This document shows, one piece after another, positions 1 through 5,928 of a stretch of 6,413 nt of DNA. Within the stretch, counting starts at the first letter, position 1, and the number at the start of each line of letters is the position of its first letter. The stretch spans positions 1 through 6,413 of the forward strand of contig PLRZ01000380.1 in the NCBI GenBank assembly GCA_003164075.1, written 5' to 3'. The stretch comes from Bryobacterales bacterium (GTDB lineage Bacteria > Acidobacteriota > Terriglobia > Bryobacterales > Bryobacteraceae). Below the pieces are notes generated by a model, which was not told the origin of the DNA, did not search any database, and saw nothing but the letters and a program-made list of their open reading frames with translations. The translations under genes were made by a program, and so were the position numbers.

Positions 1-1
1 C

Positions 2-991
2 TCCACCGAAGGCGATATGGGGCTGAGTTACCTGATTGAACGCGGCAATAAACGGGCACGCCGCCTGCGCGCGGCCAAGGACATCACCGCCGTAACGCGT
101 TCGCAGGTGACCGATAACGAGCGGGGCCTTACATTCCAGGTGGGCAGTCTCTTCATCAATGTCCAACTTGCGCAGTCTACCCTGGAACTGGCGCAAATGG
201 ATCTCAAGAGCTTTCAACAAACCGTCGACATCAGCGAGGTCCAGTTCAAGGACGGCGCTATGAGCGAAAACGACTACCTGAAGATAAAGCTGCAGTTGCT
301 GCAATTTGAATCGGACGTGGAACAGGCATCGCTGAATAAGGCCCAGGCGTTGTCGGATCTCCGTCAACAACTCGGTTACGAACAAGTGTTTGCCGATTAC
401 GACGTGGCCGGCGACTTCGAATATAAGCCGCTGGTGGTGGCGCTCGACGAATTACAGGCGAAGGCTTTGCAGAATCGGCCGGATCTGCGCACGGCGGTGC
501 TGGGAGTTATTGCCGCCAACAGTCAATATAGTCTCGCCAAGGCCAACGCGAAGATGGATCCCACCGTCTCCGCTAATTACTCGCACGTCAACGGCATCAG
601 TACGGCTACCTGGGCGTTTAGTATTCCGCTGGCGATTTTCGACCGGAATCAGGGCAACATTGCACAAACGCGGATTGCCATCCGGCAGGCCGAAGAACAG
701 CAGAAGGCGGCCAGCGGGCAGGTGCTGACGGACGTGAAAGACGCGTACGAGGGGCTGCAGGAAGCCGCGAAGATAGTCCAGCTCTTGAGATCCAAGTACC
801 TGGACGCGGCCCAGAAGAGCCGCGATATCAGCGAATACGCGTACCGGCGCGGAGCCATTGCGCTTCTCGATTTTCTGGACGCCGAGCGGACTTATCGCGC
901 CACACAACTGGCCTACCGCCAGGCGGTGGCAGCTTACTTGAGCGCATTAGAGCAGCTTCGCCAGGCGGTGGGGACCAGGAACCTGTTATGA
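2..991 (+). CDS. TolC/CzcC-family outer-membrane efflux protein, 5'-truncated by the window edge
   Basis: This is the C-terminal part (329 visible residues) of an outer-membrane efflux protein, the trimeric channel that carries substrates from an RND-type or similar pump across the outer membrane. The frame is open from base 2, so the first in-frame ATG (17) is probably internal; the signal peptide and roughly the first 100 residues or more are missing. The visible part has the family pattern of long Ala/Gln/Leu-rich amphipathic helices. The motif NRPDLRTAV, about residue 155 counted from that ATG, marks the start of the second OEP repeat. It is followed by a beta-strand-like stretch (PTVSANYSH, then WAFSIPLAIFDRNQGNI) and a long final coiled-coil helix. 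The IFDRNQGNI segment resembles CzcC/CusC-like members, but the substrate cannot be read from it. The stop overlaps the next start as ATGA. Any pump and adaptor genes would lie upstream, outside the window. Confidence 0.9.
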   Translation, partial: STEGDMGLSYLIERGNKRARRLRAAKDITAVTRSQVTDNERGLTFQVGSLFINVQLAQSTLELAQMDLKSFQQTVDISEVQFKDGAMSENDYLKIKLQLLQFESDVEQASLNKAQALSDLRQQLGYEQVFADYDVAGDFEYKPLVVALDELQAKALQNRPDLRTAVLGVIAANSQYSLAKANAKMDPTVSANYSHVNGISTATWAFSIPLAIFDRNQGNIAQTRIAIRQAEEQQKAASGQVLTDVKDAYEGLQEAAKIVQLLRSKYLDAAQKSRDISEYAYRRGAIALLDFLDAERTYRATQLAYRQAVAAYLSALEQLRQAVGTRNLL

Positions 992-1650
992 CGAGAGAAG
1001 AGATTCGCGCACGTATCGAGGAGGTCGGCATTATCCCGGCGATCCGCGTGTCGTCCGCCGAAGACGCCCTGTTTGCCGCGGAAGCGGTCAGCGAGAGCGC
1101 TATCCCCATTGTGGAAGTAACTATGACCGTACCGGGCGCCGTCGAGGTGATTCGCCAATTGACGAGCCATCACCCCGACGTTCTGGTGGGCGCCGGCACG
1201 TTGTTCCGCGTGGATACGGCGCGCCGGTGCCTGGATGCGGGAGCGGCGTTTCTGACCACGCCGGGACTCGATCTGGACATCGTGAACTTTGCACTGGGGC
1301 GCGGGGTGGTAGTCTTCCCGGGCGCGTTGACGCCCACCGAAGTGGCGAACGCCTGGAAAGCCGGAGTGGATTTCGTGAAGGTCTTTCCGTGCTTTGCAAA
1401 CGGCGGCCCCGCTTACATCCAGGCCCTCAAAGGGCCCTTCGCGGAAGTCCCGCTGATTGCTTCCGGCGGTGTGAACCAAATGAACGCCATGGATTTCATT
1501 CGCGCGGGGGCGGTGGCGCTGGGCATCGGGCGGGACCTGATTCACCAGGATGCCATCAAGCGCCGCGAGCGCGGCTGGATCACCGAACTGGCGCGGCGGT
1601 ACACGAAGATTGTGGCCGAGGCGCGCAGGATTCAAAAGGAGGCCGTATGA
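988..1650 (+). CDS. eda: KDPG/KHG-type class I aldolase (2-dehydro-3-deoxyphosphogluconate aldolase family)
   Basis: A 220-residue TIM-barrel aldolase of the usual family length. Known members cleave 2-keto-3-deoxy-6-phosphogluconate (Entner-Doudoroff) or 4-hydroxy-2-oxoglutarate to pyruvate plus an aldehyde through a lysine Schiff base. Visible family residues are Glu43 in VEVTM, the VGAGT strand (67-71), Lys131 in FVKVFP as the Schiff-base lysine, and the Gly-Gly turn in ASGGVN (158-163). The E. coli Arg49 position is Thr47 here (VTMTVP), as I recall also for the Thermotoga enzyme. The C-terminal phosphate-site Ser of GxGS is Arg182 (GIGRDL), so the exact substrate is uncertain. The ATG overlaps the upstream stop by 4 nt and has AGGA (977-980) 7 nt ahead, and its own stop overlaps the next ATG. 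Family assignment is firm; the symbol is used in the family sense. Confidence 0.88.
   Translation: MTREEIRARIEEVGIIPAIRVSSAEDALFAAEAVSESAIPIVEVTMTVPGAVEVIRQLTSHHPDVLVGAGTLFRVDTARRCLDAGAAFLTTPGLDLDIVNFALGRGVVVFPGALTPTEVANAWKAGVDFVKVFPCFANGGPAYIQALKGPFAEVPLIASGGVNQMNAMDFIRAGAVALGIGRDLIHQDAIKRRERGWITELARRYTKIVAEARRIQKEAV
1636..1642 (+). promoter_or_regulatory. Strong Shine-Dalgarno site of the DUF4097-like gene
   Basis: AAGGAGG lies inside the last codons of the aldolase gene, 4 nt before the ATG at 1647. It settles that start over the much longer open frame reaching back to 1227, which is only a shadow within the aldolase gene. Together with the ATGA overlap it suggests coupled but independently strong initiation. 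Confidence 0.8.
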
Positions 1651-2399
1651 TACACAAACTGGCCGCGGTGTTATTCGGCGTGAGCGCGATGGGTATGGCT
1701 TCCCCGGCGGATGGGCCCAGGCAGTCCTTTGAAGTTACCAGTACGGAGCGGGTGAATTTCCCGCCCGGCGGCACGATTCATCTGGATGACTCGTTCGGTT
1801 ATCTGACCGTAGAAGGTTGGGATGAACCGGAAGTCGAGATCATCGTGACTAAGTCGACGGATCGTTTCTTAGAACCCGAGGAGAAGCAAAAGGCGGCGAA
1901 TGCCTTCGAGAAGATCCGCGTAGTCACCGAACGGCGGTCCGATAAGGAACTGACAATCTCCACGACTCTCCCGGCGCGCCATGGCTTTCCCAGTTCCATC
2001 CTTCCTTCGGGGCGCATTATTCTTACCATGCCGAAGAAGACTACGTGCGGTGTCACGGTGGAGTATACAGTCCACGTGCCGCGCGATTCGCGGCTGATCG
2101 TCCACCACGACCATGGCTATGTGTGGGTGAGCGACGTGACAGGCGACATCGAAGTGGACAGCCACACCGGCGACATGATCGTGACGCTGCCGGATCCGGG
2201 CTCATACGCGATTGACGCGAGGACCAGGATGGGCAGCGTGTCTTCGGATTTTACGGGCAGCGGGCACAAACAGTTCCTAGTGGGCACTCAGTTCGTCCAT
2301 ATAAGTCAGGCTGGGTCACGGCGAATCTACTTGCGCATGGGTCGCGGCAGCATCACGCTCAAGAGCGAACCGCCGTCCGGCCCGTTCCGGAAGGACTGA
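1647..2399 (+). CDS. Secreted DUF4097-like beta-repeat protein
   Basis: A 250-residue protein with an N-terminal signal peptide (MIHKLAAVLFGVSAMGMASP; cleavage probably near residues 18-22), so it is likely periplasmic or exported. The rest is beta-rich, with short repeating turns typical of DUF4097 putative adhesins: GGTIHLDDSFGYLTVEGWD near the N-terminus, then HGYVWVSDVTGDIEVDSHTG, TRMGSVSSDFTG and MGRGSITLKS. These look like rungs of a right-handed beta-helix. A more charged helical insert (EPEEKQKAANAFEKIR) interrupts the early strands. No catalytic motif is visible and no function is known to me for this subgroup. The start is fixed by the AAGGAGG site and the ATGA overlap with the aldolase gene. 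It is the last gene of its operon. Family assignment comes from pattern recognition of the repeats and is less firm than for the neighbouring genes. Confidence 0.75.
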   Translation: MIHKLAAVLFGVSAMGMASPADGPRQSFEVTSTERVNFPPGGTIHLDDSFGYLTVEGWDEPEVEIIVTKSTDRFLEPEEKQKAANAFEKIRVVTERRSDKELTISTTLPARHGFPSSILPSGRIILTMPKKTTCGVTVEYTVHVPRDSRLIVHHDHGYVWVSDVTGDIEVDSHTGDMIVTLPDPGSYAIDARTRMGSVSSDFTGSGHKQFLVGTQFVHISQAGSRRIYLRMGRGSITLKSEPPSGPFRKD

Positions 2400-2461
2400 G
2401 AAACTACGCATAAAGAACTTCACAGTGTCTGTAGTGGCGATGTGGCGCAGGCACTCGGGCC

Positions 2462-2496
2462 TGGGGCAGGCGAGCACCGCCTGCCCCACCTCCGAG
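2462..2496 (+). repeat. GC-rich hairpin in the convergent spacer, possible terminator of the + operon
   Basis: An 11-bp perfect stem, TGGGGCAGGCG (2462-2472) with CGCCTGCCCCA (2478-2488), closes a 5-nt loop. An outer 5-bp stem (CTCGG 2454-2458 with CCGAG 2492-2496) extends it across a 3x3 internal loop. It starts about 60 bp after the DUF4097-like stop. No T-tract follows, so intrinsic termination is uncertain. The right arm plus its tail (2479-2492) is identical over 14 nt to 4846-4859, which suggests a dispersed repeat. Confidence 0.6.
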
Positions 2497-2551
2497 CTTA
2501 CTTCCGTTCGGCTCAGGTCAATTTCCCTTAGGGCCTGTGTGGAAGTAACCT
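2495..2551. repeat. Imperfect 11-bp inverted repeat
   Basis: AGCTTACTTCC (2495-2505) pairs with GGAAGTAACCT (2541-2551), 10 of 11 positions, across 35 nt. The intervening sequence contains a short CCCTTAGGG palindrome (2525-2533). It lies between two stronger hairpins. It could be a degraded repeat unit or chance; no protein-coding signal is present here. Confidence 0.4.
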
Positions 2552-2562
2552 ATTCAATCGCC

Positions 2563-2612
2563 GCCTAACGCTCCCTTACGGTCGCGGCTCGGAACGTAAG
2601 GGAGCGTTAGGC
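2563..2612 (+). repeat. 18-bp perfect hairpin, copy 1 of a dispersed hairpin element; possible terminator
   Basis: GCCTAACGCTCCCTTACG (2563-2580) is perfectly complementary to 2595-2612, with a 14-nt loop that begins GTCGCGGCTC. On the + strand the stem is followed by a moderately T-rich stretch (AAGCTTATTTCTTTAC), so it could terminate the + operon. On the - strand it lies 22 bp beyond the tpiA stop but lacks a T-tract. The left arm and loop recur at 4640-4663 with a single difference. Confidence 0.8.
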
Positions 2613-2634
2613 AAGCTTATTTCTTTACAGCTTC

Positions 2635-3384
2635 TTAGAAGTTCACGATCGACGCGAACGATACCGCATCCAAGCTGGCGCCGCCTACCAGGCTGCCGTC
2701 AATCTCCGGCTGCGCCATCAGCGTCTTCACATTGTCGGGCTTCACGCTGCCGCCATATAGGATGCGCACCGCGTCGGCGGCTTCTTTGCCGAACTTCGCG
2801 CGCACTTCGTTGCGGATGGCGCGATGCGCATCGGCGGCAATCTCCGGAGTGGCCGTTTTGCCCGTCCCGATGGCCCATACGGGCTCATACGCGATCACAA
2901 TTCTGGCGAACTGCGCCTCGGTCAACCCCGCGATGCCGCCCTGAAACTGGCTCACCAGCACGGCTTCGGTATGGCCGCTCTCGCGCTCTTCCAACCGTTC
3001 ACCGACGCACACAATCGGCGTCAGACCGGCTTCCAGCGCAGCCTGCGTGCGTTTGAGCACGGTAGCATCGGTCTCGCCGAAATACTGCCGGCGCTCGCTG
3101 TGGCCCACAATCGCGTGAGTGGCGCCCACCGCGCGGAGCATGGCGGCGGAAATCTCGCCGGTGAACGCGCCTTCCTTGGCCCATGCGATATTCTGCGCGC
3201 CCACCCGAATGGGGGAGCCCTTGGCGGCGTCCACGGCCGCGGCAAGATTCGTGAAAGGGGGACAGATCACGATCTCGCAATGCTCGGATTTTTCGACCAG
3301 CGGCCGAAATTTCTCGAAGAATGCAGTTGTTTCCGCGGGCGTCTTGTACATCTTCCAATTGCCCGCCATGACTGGTTTTCTCAT
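2635..3384 (-). CDS. tpiA: Triosephosphate isomerase
   Basis: A full-length 249-residue TIM, the usual bacterial size, interconverting glyceraldehyde 3-phosphate and dihydroxyacetone phosphate in cytosolic glycolysis and gluconeogenesis. All key residues are visible: Asn9 and Lys11 in AGNWKM, the catalytic histidine His95 in VGHSERR, the catalytic base Glu167 in AYEPVWAIGTGKTA (with the mobile loop 6 following), the ILYGGSV phosphate-binding strand and GGASLD near the C-terminus. The start is the ATG at 3384, which overlaps the deoB stop as ATGA; only a weak GGA lies upstream, so translation probably depends on coupling to deoB. A second ATG (residue 6, MAGNWKM) is possible but less likely given the overlap. 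It is not next to pgk or secG, the common bacterial arrangement, at least on the visible sides. The gene ends facing the convergent + operon. Confidence 0.98.
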   Translation of the reverse strand: MRKPVMAGNWKMYKTPAETTAFFEKFRPLVEKSEHCEIVICPPFTNLAAAVDAAKGSPIRVGAQNIAWAKEGAFTGEISAAMLRAVGATHAIVGHSERRQYFGETDATVLKRTQAALEAGLTPIVCVGERLEERESGHTEAVLVSQFQGGIAGLTEAQFARIVIAYEPVWAIGTGKTATPEIAADAHRAIRNEVRAKFGKEAADAVRILYGGSVKPDNVKTLMAQPEIDGSLVGGASLDAVSFASIVNF

Positions 3385-4547
3385 AATATTTGTTCCAAAA
3401 AGCTGGCGCCGTTTTCAATCGCCGTACCGAAATTAGCGGCTACCGTTTGTCCGATATCGGAAAGCGATCGGCGCAATCCGAGATTCACGCCGCGCTTCAC
3501 GCGCGGGCCCAGAACCAGCAGCGGCACGTACTCGCGCGTGTGGTCGGTGCCCGGAACGGTGGGGTCGCACCCGTGGTCGGCGGTGAAAATGGCCGCGTCA
3601 TCGGGACGGAGCGCCGCGCGGAACCGCGGCAGCCAGCGATCGAACTCTTCCAATGCCGCGCCGTATCCGGCGATGTCGTTGCGGTGGCCGTACTGCTGGT
3701 CGAAATCCACCAGGTTCACGAAGATCAGGCCCGCTTCGCAGGCCGCCATGGCCTCCAGGGCCTTGGCCATGCCGTCGGCGTTGCTCCTGGTCTTGGCGGA
3801 CTCGCCGATTCCGCGGCCCAGAAAAATATCGAATATTTTGCCCACGCCGTAAACGCAAACGCCGCGCTCGGACAGGCGATCGAGCAGCATGCCGGGGGGC
3901 GGCGGCACGGCATAATCGTGGCGATTGGCGGTGCGGACGAAATGGCCCGGCGTGCCCAAGAATGGACGCGCAATCACGCGGCCCACTTCCGCCGGACCGC
4001 GCAGAATATCGCGCGCGGTTTCGCAAATCTTATACAGTTCCCACAGCGGGATGACCTCTTCGTGCGCCGCCACCTGAAACACGCTATCGGCGGACGTGTA
4101 GACGATGGGCGAGCCCGTGCGCATGTGTTCGGCGCCCAGTTCCTGAATGATCTCCGTGCCGGACGCGGCCTTATTGCCGAGCGAATTGCGGCCGATGCGC
4201 CGCTCGAATTCCTGCATGATCGCGGGCGGAAATCCATGCGGATAGAGCGGAAAGGGACGGTCCAGATGGATGCCGACCATTTCCCAATGGCCGGTAGTGG
4301 TGTCCTTGCCGGGAGAAGCCAGGGTGCAGCGGCCGAAGGCGCCCTGAGGAGGCTCGGCGGGAGGGATTCCGGCGAGCGGTTCGATGTTACCCAGACCGAG
4401 TGCCGCCAGATTCGGCAACGCGAGGCCGCGAAGACGCGCGATGTTGCCCAAGGTATTGGCGTGCGGCGGGTCTCCAAAGGCCGCGGCGTCGGGCATGGCG
4501 CCGATACCAACGCTATCGAGGACAATCCAGATGGTGCGACGGAACAC
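3381..4547 (-). CDS. deoB: Phosphopentomutase
   Basis: A 388-residue phosphopentomutase of the alkaline-phosphatase-like metalloenzyme superfamily. It interconverts (deoxy)ribose 1-phosphate and 5-phosphate in nucleoside catabolism. The catalytic residues line up well with the characterised Bacillus enzyme: Asp11 in VLDSVGIG, the phosphorylated threonine Thr85 in DTTTGHWE, Asp283 and His288 in VDFDQQYGH, Asp324-His325 in TADHG and His336 in TDHTRE. The variable cap domain lies between the core halves, around TSADSVFQVAAHEEV. The start is inferred as GTG at 4547, giving MFRRTIWIVLDS, which matches the family N-terminus. No ATG is available between residue 18 and 4856, and AAGG lies very close upstream, so the ribosome site is poor. 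GTG at 4565 is the alternative. Its stop overlaps the tpiA start by ATGA. The product feeds glyceraldehyde 3-phosphate production once deoxyribose-phosphate aldolase acts. Confidence 0.95.
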   Translation of the reverse strand: MFRRTIWIVLDSVGIGAMPDAAAFGDPPHANTLGNIARLRGLALPNLAALGLGNIEPLAGIPPAEPPQGAFGRCTLASPGKDTTTGHWEMVGIHLDRPFPLYPHGFPPAIMQEFERRIGRNSLGNKAASGTEIIQELGAEHMRTGSPIVYTSADSVFQVAAHEEVIPLWELYKICETARDILRGPAEVGRVIARPFLGTPGHFVRTANRHDYAVPPPPGMLLDRLSERGVCVYGVGKIFDIFLGRGIGESAKTRSNADGMAKALEAMAACEAGLIFVNLVDFDQQYGHRNDIAGYGAALEEFDRWLPRFRAALRPDDAAIFTADHGCDPTVPGTDHTREYVPLLVLGPRVKRGVNLGLRRSLSDIGQTVAANFGTAIENGASFLEQIL

Positions 4548-4608
4548 TACCTTCGAGGTTAGCACGCGGCGAAAAGTTTGCGGTTCGGTACTACTGTTGG
4601 GGGGTGGG

Positions 4609-4758
4609 TAACCGATCTGGGGAAGGTCCGGCACCGGTGAACGCTCCCTAACGGTCGCGGCTCTGTAACAAATTGCAAACACGCGGGCACTCGTTACAGA
4701 GCCCGGCCCGTTAGGGAGCGCATTCCGCGCCTCAGCCACGAAATCCCCAGATCGGTTA
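4609..4758. repeat. 150-bp nested palindromic element (MITE- or REP-like)
   Basis: The outer 15-bp arms are perfect inverted repeats: TAACCGATCTGGGGA (4609-4623) against 4744-4758. Inside them lie a 12-bp perfect stem (4642-4653 with 4709-4720, 13 bp if 4654/4708 is counted) and an 11-bp perfect stem (4659-4669 with 4693-4703) around a 23-nt loop. I see no clear target-site duplication at its edges and no coding sequence. It could be a non-autonomous mobile element, a REP/BIME-type unit or a structured untranslated RNA. Confidence 0.65.
4640..4720 (+). repeat. Dispersed hairpin element, copy 2
   Basis: The segment 4640-4663 matches 2567-2590 at 23 of 24 positions: the left stem arm CGCTCCCTAACG followed by the same GTCGCGGCTC. 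The right stem arm at 4709-4720 carries the matching compensatory base. Unlike copy 1, the loop is expanded and contains its own 11-bp stem (GGCTCTGTAAC with GTTACAGAGCC). Confidence 0.75.
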
Positions 4759-4817
4759 GGCGCCCTCCGGTTTGGGGGCGGCCGGCGTTGCCGCGAGAGA
4801 TGTTGAAACGTGCGGCA

Positions 4818-4851
4818 GGCGGACTGAAGTCCGCCGCAGGCTGAAGCCTGC
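4818..4851 (-). repeat. Tandem double hairpin, candidate terminator of the TIGR03435 gene
   Basis: Two adjacent perfect hairpins lie 43 bp beyond the TIGR03435 stop. GGCGGAC/GTCCGCC (4818-4824, 4829-4835) and GCAGGC/GCCTGC (4836-4841, 4846-4851) each close the same 4-nt loop, which reads C(UUCA)G in - strand RNA. There is no T-tract. The tail (4846-4859) repeats 2479-2492 exactly, and such paired palindromes look like a dispersed repeat family used at gene ends. Confidence 0.6.
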
Positions 4852-4894
4852 CCCACCTCGGCAGTGGGATTAGAGGCGGAAGTTCCTGCAGCCC

Positions 4895-5815
4895 TTAGTT
4901 GTCGGTGGGAACTTTGTTGGCGCTATCGATCACGATCATCTCGACCGGCGCTTTTTTCGGATCGAGCTTGAGGCCCAGAGTTTGCTGCACGGCTTGCGAA
5001 AGAGTGGCGATGGGAGTTCCGGCATCTTGCTGTCGTGCGTCTCCTCGTGCCTCACCTGCCGCAGCGGGGCCGGGACCGTTGACGATCATCATCCGGCTCA
5101 AACCGTCGTTCTCGTCGGCCAGATAGGACAATTCGATTTCGTAAGTTCCCTTGAGATCCGTGTTGTCGAAGACCGGCCGGTCCAGCGAGTTCACAAGGTG
5201 ACTAATGAGCCCGGCCATCGTCATGTTCCCGCGAACCATTCGAGTGCCGTTCGAACCGGCCATCATCAGCATGGCCCCTACCGGAATGCTGCCGATTGCG
5301 GGCGGCCCGCCGCCTCGCCCCGTGAGGGGTGGTAGAGGCGCTGCCGATCCCGGCTCCGGCATTCCCGGCAGCTTGGCGACGTCGACTTCCTTCAGCTTCG
5401 GTCCGCCCTTGGCCACGATCAGTTCGTAGGCCGGCAGGACTCTGGTCTCCTTGTGCAACTTCACGCCGAAACGCTCCGCCAGTAATGCCTGTAGCATGGC
5501 GGGAACCTGGTCCGCGGGCACGCCTTCGGGAACCTTGGCCATCACATCGTAGCTTTCGGTCCCGATCCAGTCAGGACCTTGAACCTGATAAGTCTTCACG
5601 TCATAGGCGCGCATCACGAGAGTTTTCAGCGTGACGCCATTGCAGTGCACCATGGCGGGGTCGGGTTTGCCGCAGCCGCGCATCACTCCGGGACCGCGGC
5701 CGATCCCAGGTGTAAACGGTTCCGCGACTTTCACGGAAGCTACTTCGAATACAGGCGGCAAAGCCTGCTGTGCCCATGCGGCACAAGCAAATAACGACAG
5801 CGCGATTGGTTTCAT
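4895..5815 (-). CDS. TIGR03435-family secreted protein
   Basis: A 306-residue exported protein of the acidobacterial TIGR03435 paralogous family, whose function is unknown to me. The N-terminus MKPIALSLFACAAWA is a short signal peptide with probable cleavage after Ala15 (AWA/QQ). The family hallmarks follow in order: FEVASVK (23-29), a CNGVTLKTLVMRAYDVKTYQVQ-like block, GPDWIGTESYDVMAKVPEG, AMLQALLAERFGVKLHKETR, LPAYELIVAKGGPKL, a Pro/Gly-rich variable linker, GNMTMAGLISHLVNSLDRPVFDNT, the LKGTYEIELSY strand, and the C-terminal LGLKLDPKKAPVEMIVID. The ATG at 5815 is preferred over the longer frame from 5884 because it has GGTGAGG six bases upstream and begins the signal peptide directly. Residue 11 is Cys, but it lies too early for a normal lipobox. 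It stands alone, divergent from the ABC-F gene, with a hairpin pair downstream. No catalytic motif is seen. Confidence 0.92.
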   Translation of the reverse strand: MKPIALSLFACAAWAQQALPPVFEVASVKVAEPFTPGIGRGPGVMRGCGKPDPAMVHCNGVTLKTLVMRAYDVKTYQVQGPDWIGTESYDVMAKVPEGVPADQVPAMLQALLAERFGVKLHKETRVLPAYELIVAKGGPKLKEVDVAKLPGMPEPGSAAPLPPLTGRGGGPPAIGSIPVGAMLMMAGSNGTRMVRGNMTMAGLISHLVNSLDRPVFDNTDLKGTYEIELSYLADENDGLSRMMIVNGPGPAAAGEARGDARQQDAGTPIATLSQAVQQTLGLKLDPKKAPVEMIVIDSANKVPTDN

Positions 5816-5821
5816 GCAGTA

Positions 5822-5828
5822 CCTCACC
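5822..5828 (-). promoter_or_regulatory. Shine-Dalgarno site of the TIGR03435 gene
   Basis: On the - strand GGTGAGG ends 6 nt before the ATG at 5815. This good match and spacing choose that start over the in-frame ATG at 5884. Confidence 0.75.
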
Positions 5829-5857
5829 GATCCGCGGATTCCGAGTCTGAATTCATC

Positions 5858-5887
5858 TTGACACAAATGATCGGACCGGCCCAAATA
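5858..5887 (+). promoter_or_regulatory. Possible sigma-70 promoter of the ABC-F gene
   Basis: A consensus TTGACA (5858-5863) lies in the 113-bp divergent spacer. About 18 nt later comes CAAATA (5882-5887), a poor -10 match, so only the -35 is convincing. The implied transcription start, near 5894, would leave a leader of about 35 nt. I could not identify a promoter for the divergent TIGR03435 gene with any confidence. Confidence 0.35.
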
Positions 5888-5928
5888 CGCTCCGGCCGCC
5901 GCTTCTGCTAGCTTGGTGATGTCCCCCG

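Larger units (their letters stand above)
4548..4894. other. 347-bp intergenic region filled with inverted repeats; no gene seen
   Basis: This spacer lies downstream of the TIGR03435 gene and upstream of deoB, both on the - strand. The deoB frame stays open through it to 4856, but the translation is Arg/Pro/Ser-rich, matches nothing in phosphopentomutases and runs through the repeats, so I treat it as non-coding. It holds a nested palindromic element (4609-4758) and a tandem double hairpin (4818-4851). I find no convincing sigma-70 promoter for deoB on the - strand. Confidence 0.7.

Noticed and set aside
934..1635. A 233-codon open frame on the - strand opposite the aldolase gene
   Set aside because: The + strand frame has a complete family match and overlapping operon junctions; the antisense translation is low-complexity and matches nothing I know.
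1227..1646. A longer N-terminus for the DUF4097-like protein
   Set aside because: This part of the frame lies within the aldolase gene, and the AAGGAGG site plus signal peptide place the true start at 1647.
2455..2612. A CRISPR array or attachment site suggested by several inverted repeats in a row
   Set aside because: The repeats differ from one another, there is no regular spacer length, and no cas or integrase gene is present.
2824..3852. A 342-codon + strand frame spanning tpiA and deoB
   Set aside because: It is antisense to two well-conserved enzymes and has no domain-like composition.
3390..4562. A 390-codon open frame on the + strand opposite deoB
   Set aside because: It is the GC-rich antisense shadow of a deoB gene whose catalytic residues are all conserved; the translation is Arg/Gly/Ala/His-rich with no recognisable domain.
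5813..5884. A 23-residue N-terminal extension of the TIGR03435 protein starting at 5884
   Set aside because: The extension is hydrophilic and would bury the signal peptide, and a good Shine-Dalgarno site sits directly before the ATG at 5815.
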